This document shows, in pieces, positions 22,463-24,519 of a stretch of DNA of 24,519 bases (position 1 is the first letter of the stretch; each line of letters begins with the position of its first letter). The DNA is from Deltaproteobacteria bacterium (lineage in GTDB: Bacteria; SAR324; JACQKK01). The DNA lies in assembly GCA_029879595.1 (NCBI GenBank), contig JAOUPZ010000005.1, positions 1 through 24,519 of the forward strand, written 5' to 3'. Both the position numbers and the translations under genes were made by a program. The notes beneath the pieces are model-generated. The model made no database searches, was not told where the DNA came from, and worked only from the letters and a program-made list of their open reading frames with translations.

Positions 22463-23821
22463 CTAGTGCCCGAAAATCTCCTCCACTTCCAGGATATGCT
22501 CGGGCAGGGTCAGGACGATTACCTTGTCCCGGGGCTGGATACGGTCCTTCCCCCGGGGCAGGGTGGTGCGCTCTCCCGAGGCGATTCCCCCGATCACCAC
22601 CCCCGGCGGCAGCTTTAGCTTGCCGATGTTCTCCTTCACCGCCCTGCTTTTGGGCATGGCTTCCAGTTCTATCACCTCCAGATTGCTCTGGCTGACGGCG
22701 CGGTAGCTGAGCACCCGGTTTTCGTGCACCATCTCCTGCACCACCTTGGCCGTGGCCAGGTGCGGCGCGATGTGGGCGTCCACACCAAAACGCCGGCACA
22801 GGGGGGCCAGGTCATGCCGCCTGATGATGGCAATCGTCTTGCCCACACCCAGCGACTTGGCCACCAGACAGGCCGTGAGGTTGGCCGAATCATCCTTGTT
22901 GGCCGCTATGAACACGCTGGTGCTGGGGACCTTGATGCGCCGCAGCAGCTTCACATCCGAGCCCTCCCCCGTTTCCACCTGAAACTGGGTGCGGTTTTGA
23001 AACTGGGATTGCAAAAGCTGTGTCTTTTCATCGCTGGAGGTGAGCATGGTGACATGGAAGTGCCTGTTGATCAGCGCTCCGGCCAGTATCTGGGAAAAGA
23101 AGTTGTCTCCGGCGATGATGGCCGTGCGGGATTTTATGGTTTCCACATTCAGGACATCGTTCAGTTCCGGCAGGTGGGTGCGGGTGGTGAGCAGGTAGAT
23201 GTAGTCGCCCTCCTTGAACACCAGGTCGCTGCTGGGCTCCAGAAGCGCGCCGTCACGCAGGATGGTGGCCACGCTGAAACGCCGCTCCTGATCGCCTCCG
23301 CAGAGTTCATCCACGGTGAGATAGGTCAGCGCGGAGTGTTCCTCCACCAGGAAGCTGATGAAAATGATGCGCCCGTCGGCGAAGCGGGCCACCTCGGCCG
23401 CTCCGGTGGTTTCCACCAGGTTGAGCACCTCGTTCAGCAGGGCCTCCGAGGAGTTTACCAGAAGGTCTATTCCCAGGTGCCTGCTCTCCAGTGATTTGCG
23501 CTGCTCGCGCAAACCCAGGTAGCGGGTAACGGCTATCTTGTGGGGAACCTTCAGTTCATCGGCCAGCAGGCAGGATATGAGATTGGTTTCATCCTGGCGG
23601 GTGGTGGCGATGAACAGATCCACATCGGAAACCCCGGCGGCGGTCAGGTCCTCGATCCGGGTGGCGTTGCCCAGATACCCCGCCACATCCATGGACTCCT
23701 GCAGAATCGCGAGAATCTGCGGGTCCTTGTCGATCACGGTGACGTCGTTTTTTTCCTCGGTCAGCCGTTCCGCCAGAAAGGTCCCGATTTCTCCCGCTCC
23801 CACGATGGCTATTTTTTTCAT
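22463..23821 (-). CDS. trkA: Trk potassium-uptake regulatory protein TrkA
   Basis: TrkA is the cytosolic NAD(H)-binding gating subunit of TrkH/TrkG potassium channels. The 452-aa product has the standard duplicated layout of two RCK_N plus RCK_C units. The first Rossmann motif is VGAGEIGTFLAERL (7-20), with acidic ribose-binding residue in VIDKD. In the second half the glycine motif is altered to IIAGDNFFSQILAG (about 233-246), so nucleotide binding there may be weaker. The RCK_C parts end in KEGDYIYLLT and RDKVIVLTLPEHI. The ATG overlaps the ligA stop in ATGA, so the two are probably co-transcribed. The trkH partner is not in the window. Confidence 0.94.
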   Translation of the reverse strand: MKKIAIVGAGEIGTFLAERLTEEKNDVTVIDKDPQILAILQESMDVAGYLGNATRIEDLTAAGVSDVDLFIATTRQDETNLISCLLADELKVPHKIAVTRYLGLREQRKSLESRHLGIDLLVNSSEALLNEVLNLVETTGAAEVARFADGRIIFISFLVEEHSALTYLTVDELCGGDQERRFSVATILRDGALLEPSSDLVFKEGDYIYLLTTRTHLPELNDVLNVETIKSRTAIIAGDNFFSQILAGALINRHFHVTMLTSSDEKTQLLQSQFQNRTQFQVETGEGSDVKLLRRIKVPSTSVFIAANKDDSANLTACLVAKSLGVGKTIAIIRRHDLAPLCRRFGVDAHIAPHLATAKVVQEMVHENRVLSYRAVSQSNLEVIELEAMPKSRAVKENIGKLKLPPGVVIGGIASGERTTLPRGKDRIQPRDKVIVLTLPEHILEVEEIFGH

Positions 23822-24519
23822 GTGGCCTCCAAAAGCCGTTCCAGCTCTTCCTCAGACACCACCCGAACGCCCAGTTCCAGGGCCTTTGTTCGCTTGGAGC
23901 CCGGGTTTTCCCCGGCCAGCACCAGGTTCGTCCGGGCTGAAACGGAGCCGGTGACGGTGGCCCCGGCGGCCTCCAGGCGTTCCTTCCAGCGGGTTCGCGG
24001 AGCGCTCAGCGTTCCCGTTATCACCACCGTCTGGCCGCTCAGCGGCCCCGTCCCGCCGCCGGTGTCCTCGGCAAGGGCCCGCACACCCCTGGCCAGACAG
24101 GCTTCCACCACCGCCATCTGGGCCGGGTCGGCGAAAAACGAAAGCAGGCTTTCCGCGGTTTCCAGGCCGATCTCATTCACGTCCACCAGTTCCTCCATTT
24201 CGGCCCGGCGGAGAGCCTCCAGCGAGCCAAAGTGCCGGGTCAGCACACGGGCCATCTTTTCCCCCACATGCCGGATGCCCAGACCCACCAGGAATCTGTG
24301 CAGGGGCTGCTCCCTGGAGGCCATGATACCAGATATCACATTCTCCGCGCTCCTGGCTCCCATTCTCTCCAGCCCGGCCAGCTGCTCCTCCTCCAGCAGG
24401 TACAGATCGGCCACGGTTTTTACCAGTCCTCTGTGCAGCAGCTGTTCGATCAGGGCCGGGCCCAGGGCCTCAATATCCATGGCAATGCGGGAAACAAAAT
24501 GGCGAATGCGCCGGGCCTG
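23818..24519 (-). CDS. ligA: NAD-dependent DNA ligase, C-terminal part (cut by right edge)
   Basis: LigA seals nicks during replication and repair using NAD. The frame enters from the right edge with RRIRHFVSRIAMDIEALGP, which matches the conserved LigA segment at the start of the helix-hairpin-helix region, so the ATG at 24480 is internal and not the start. The visible 233 residues hold helix-hairpin-helix repeats (LAGLERMGARSAENVI, LVGLGIRHVGEKMARVL, LVDVNEIGLETAESLL) and a complete BRCT domain (VVITGTL, AGATVTGSVSARTNLVLAGE, GSKRTKALELGVRVVSEEEL). The adenylation, OB and zinc domains lie beyond the edge. The stop overlaps the trkA start by 4 bp. Confidence 0.94.
   Translation of the reverse strand, partial: QARRIRHFVSRIAMDIEALGPALIEQLLHRGLVKTVADLYLLEEEQLAGLERMGARSAENVISGIMASREQPLHRFLVGLGIRHVGEKMARVLTRHFGSLEALRRAEMEELVDVNEIGLETAESLLSFFADPAQMAVVEACLARGVRALAEDTGGGTGPLSGQTVVITGTLSAPRTRWKERLEAAGATVTGSVSARTNLVLAGENPGSKRTKALELGVRVVSEEELERLLEAT

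Noticed and set aside
22173..22799. 208-aa minus-strand frame extending past the trkA end
   Set aside because: It overlaps trkA in another frame and is Gly/Ala/Arg/Pro-rich without recognisable motifs.
24428..24480. ATG at 24480 as the start of a short BRCT protein
   Set aside because: The upstream residues HFVSRIA are conserved ligA sequence, so the gene continues beyond the window edge.

Overview
The window is G+C-rich, densely coded bacterial chromosome. It comes from a Gram-negative with an LPS-bearing outer membrane: it encodes LptD, LptC, a periplasmic HtrA/Deg protease, lipoprotein signal peptidase LspA and a predicted outer-membrane barrel. Gene content and style would fit the Desulfobacterota (deltaproteobacterial) group, but that placement is an impression, not something the sequence proves. 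No tRNA, rRNA, CRISPR array, transposase or phage gene was seen.

Left part (1-8117): an unidentified acidic protein leaves the left edge on the minus strand and may start at a rare ATT codon. Plus-strand genes follow: priA (replication restart helicase); trxA behind a good sigma70-type promoter and an unusually structured leader of about 160 nt; then a tight truA-hslO-lptD run (tRNA pseudouridine synthase, redox chaperone Hsp33, LPS assembly porin).

Middle (8118-13717): a 261-bp non-coding element with imperfect terminal inverted repeats, bracketed by 12-13 bp direct repeats, separates lptD from a minus-strand group of three envelope genes. In transcription order these are a membrane-anchored coiled-coil/pentapeptide-repeat protein, a predicted outer-membrane beta-barrel and a multi-spanning M48 metallopeptidase with a TPR tail. 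This trio is the best candidate here for an undescribed system. A metallophosphoesterase is divergent from it.

Right part (13715-24519): a minus-strand run of lysC-nth-small histidine-rich membrane protein; a small hypothetical gene; a degP/degQ-type protease convergent with lspA; lptC; a stand-alone membrane protein with a degenerate chemoreceptor-like signalling segment; and a ligA-trkA pair overlapping by 4 bp, with ligA cut by the right edge.

A recurring structural feature is compact convergent junctions whose hairpin arms contain the stop codons of both genes (13667-13718 and 18728-18765). The lptD/M48 junction would have similar length if the 261-bp element and one copy of its flanking repeat were removed.
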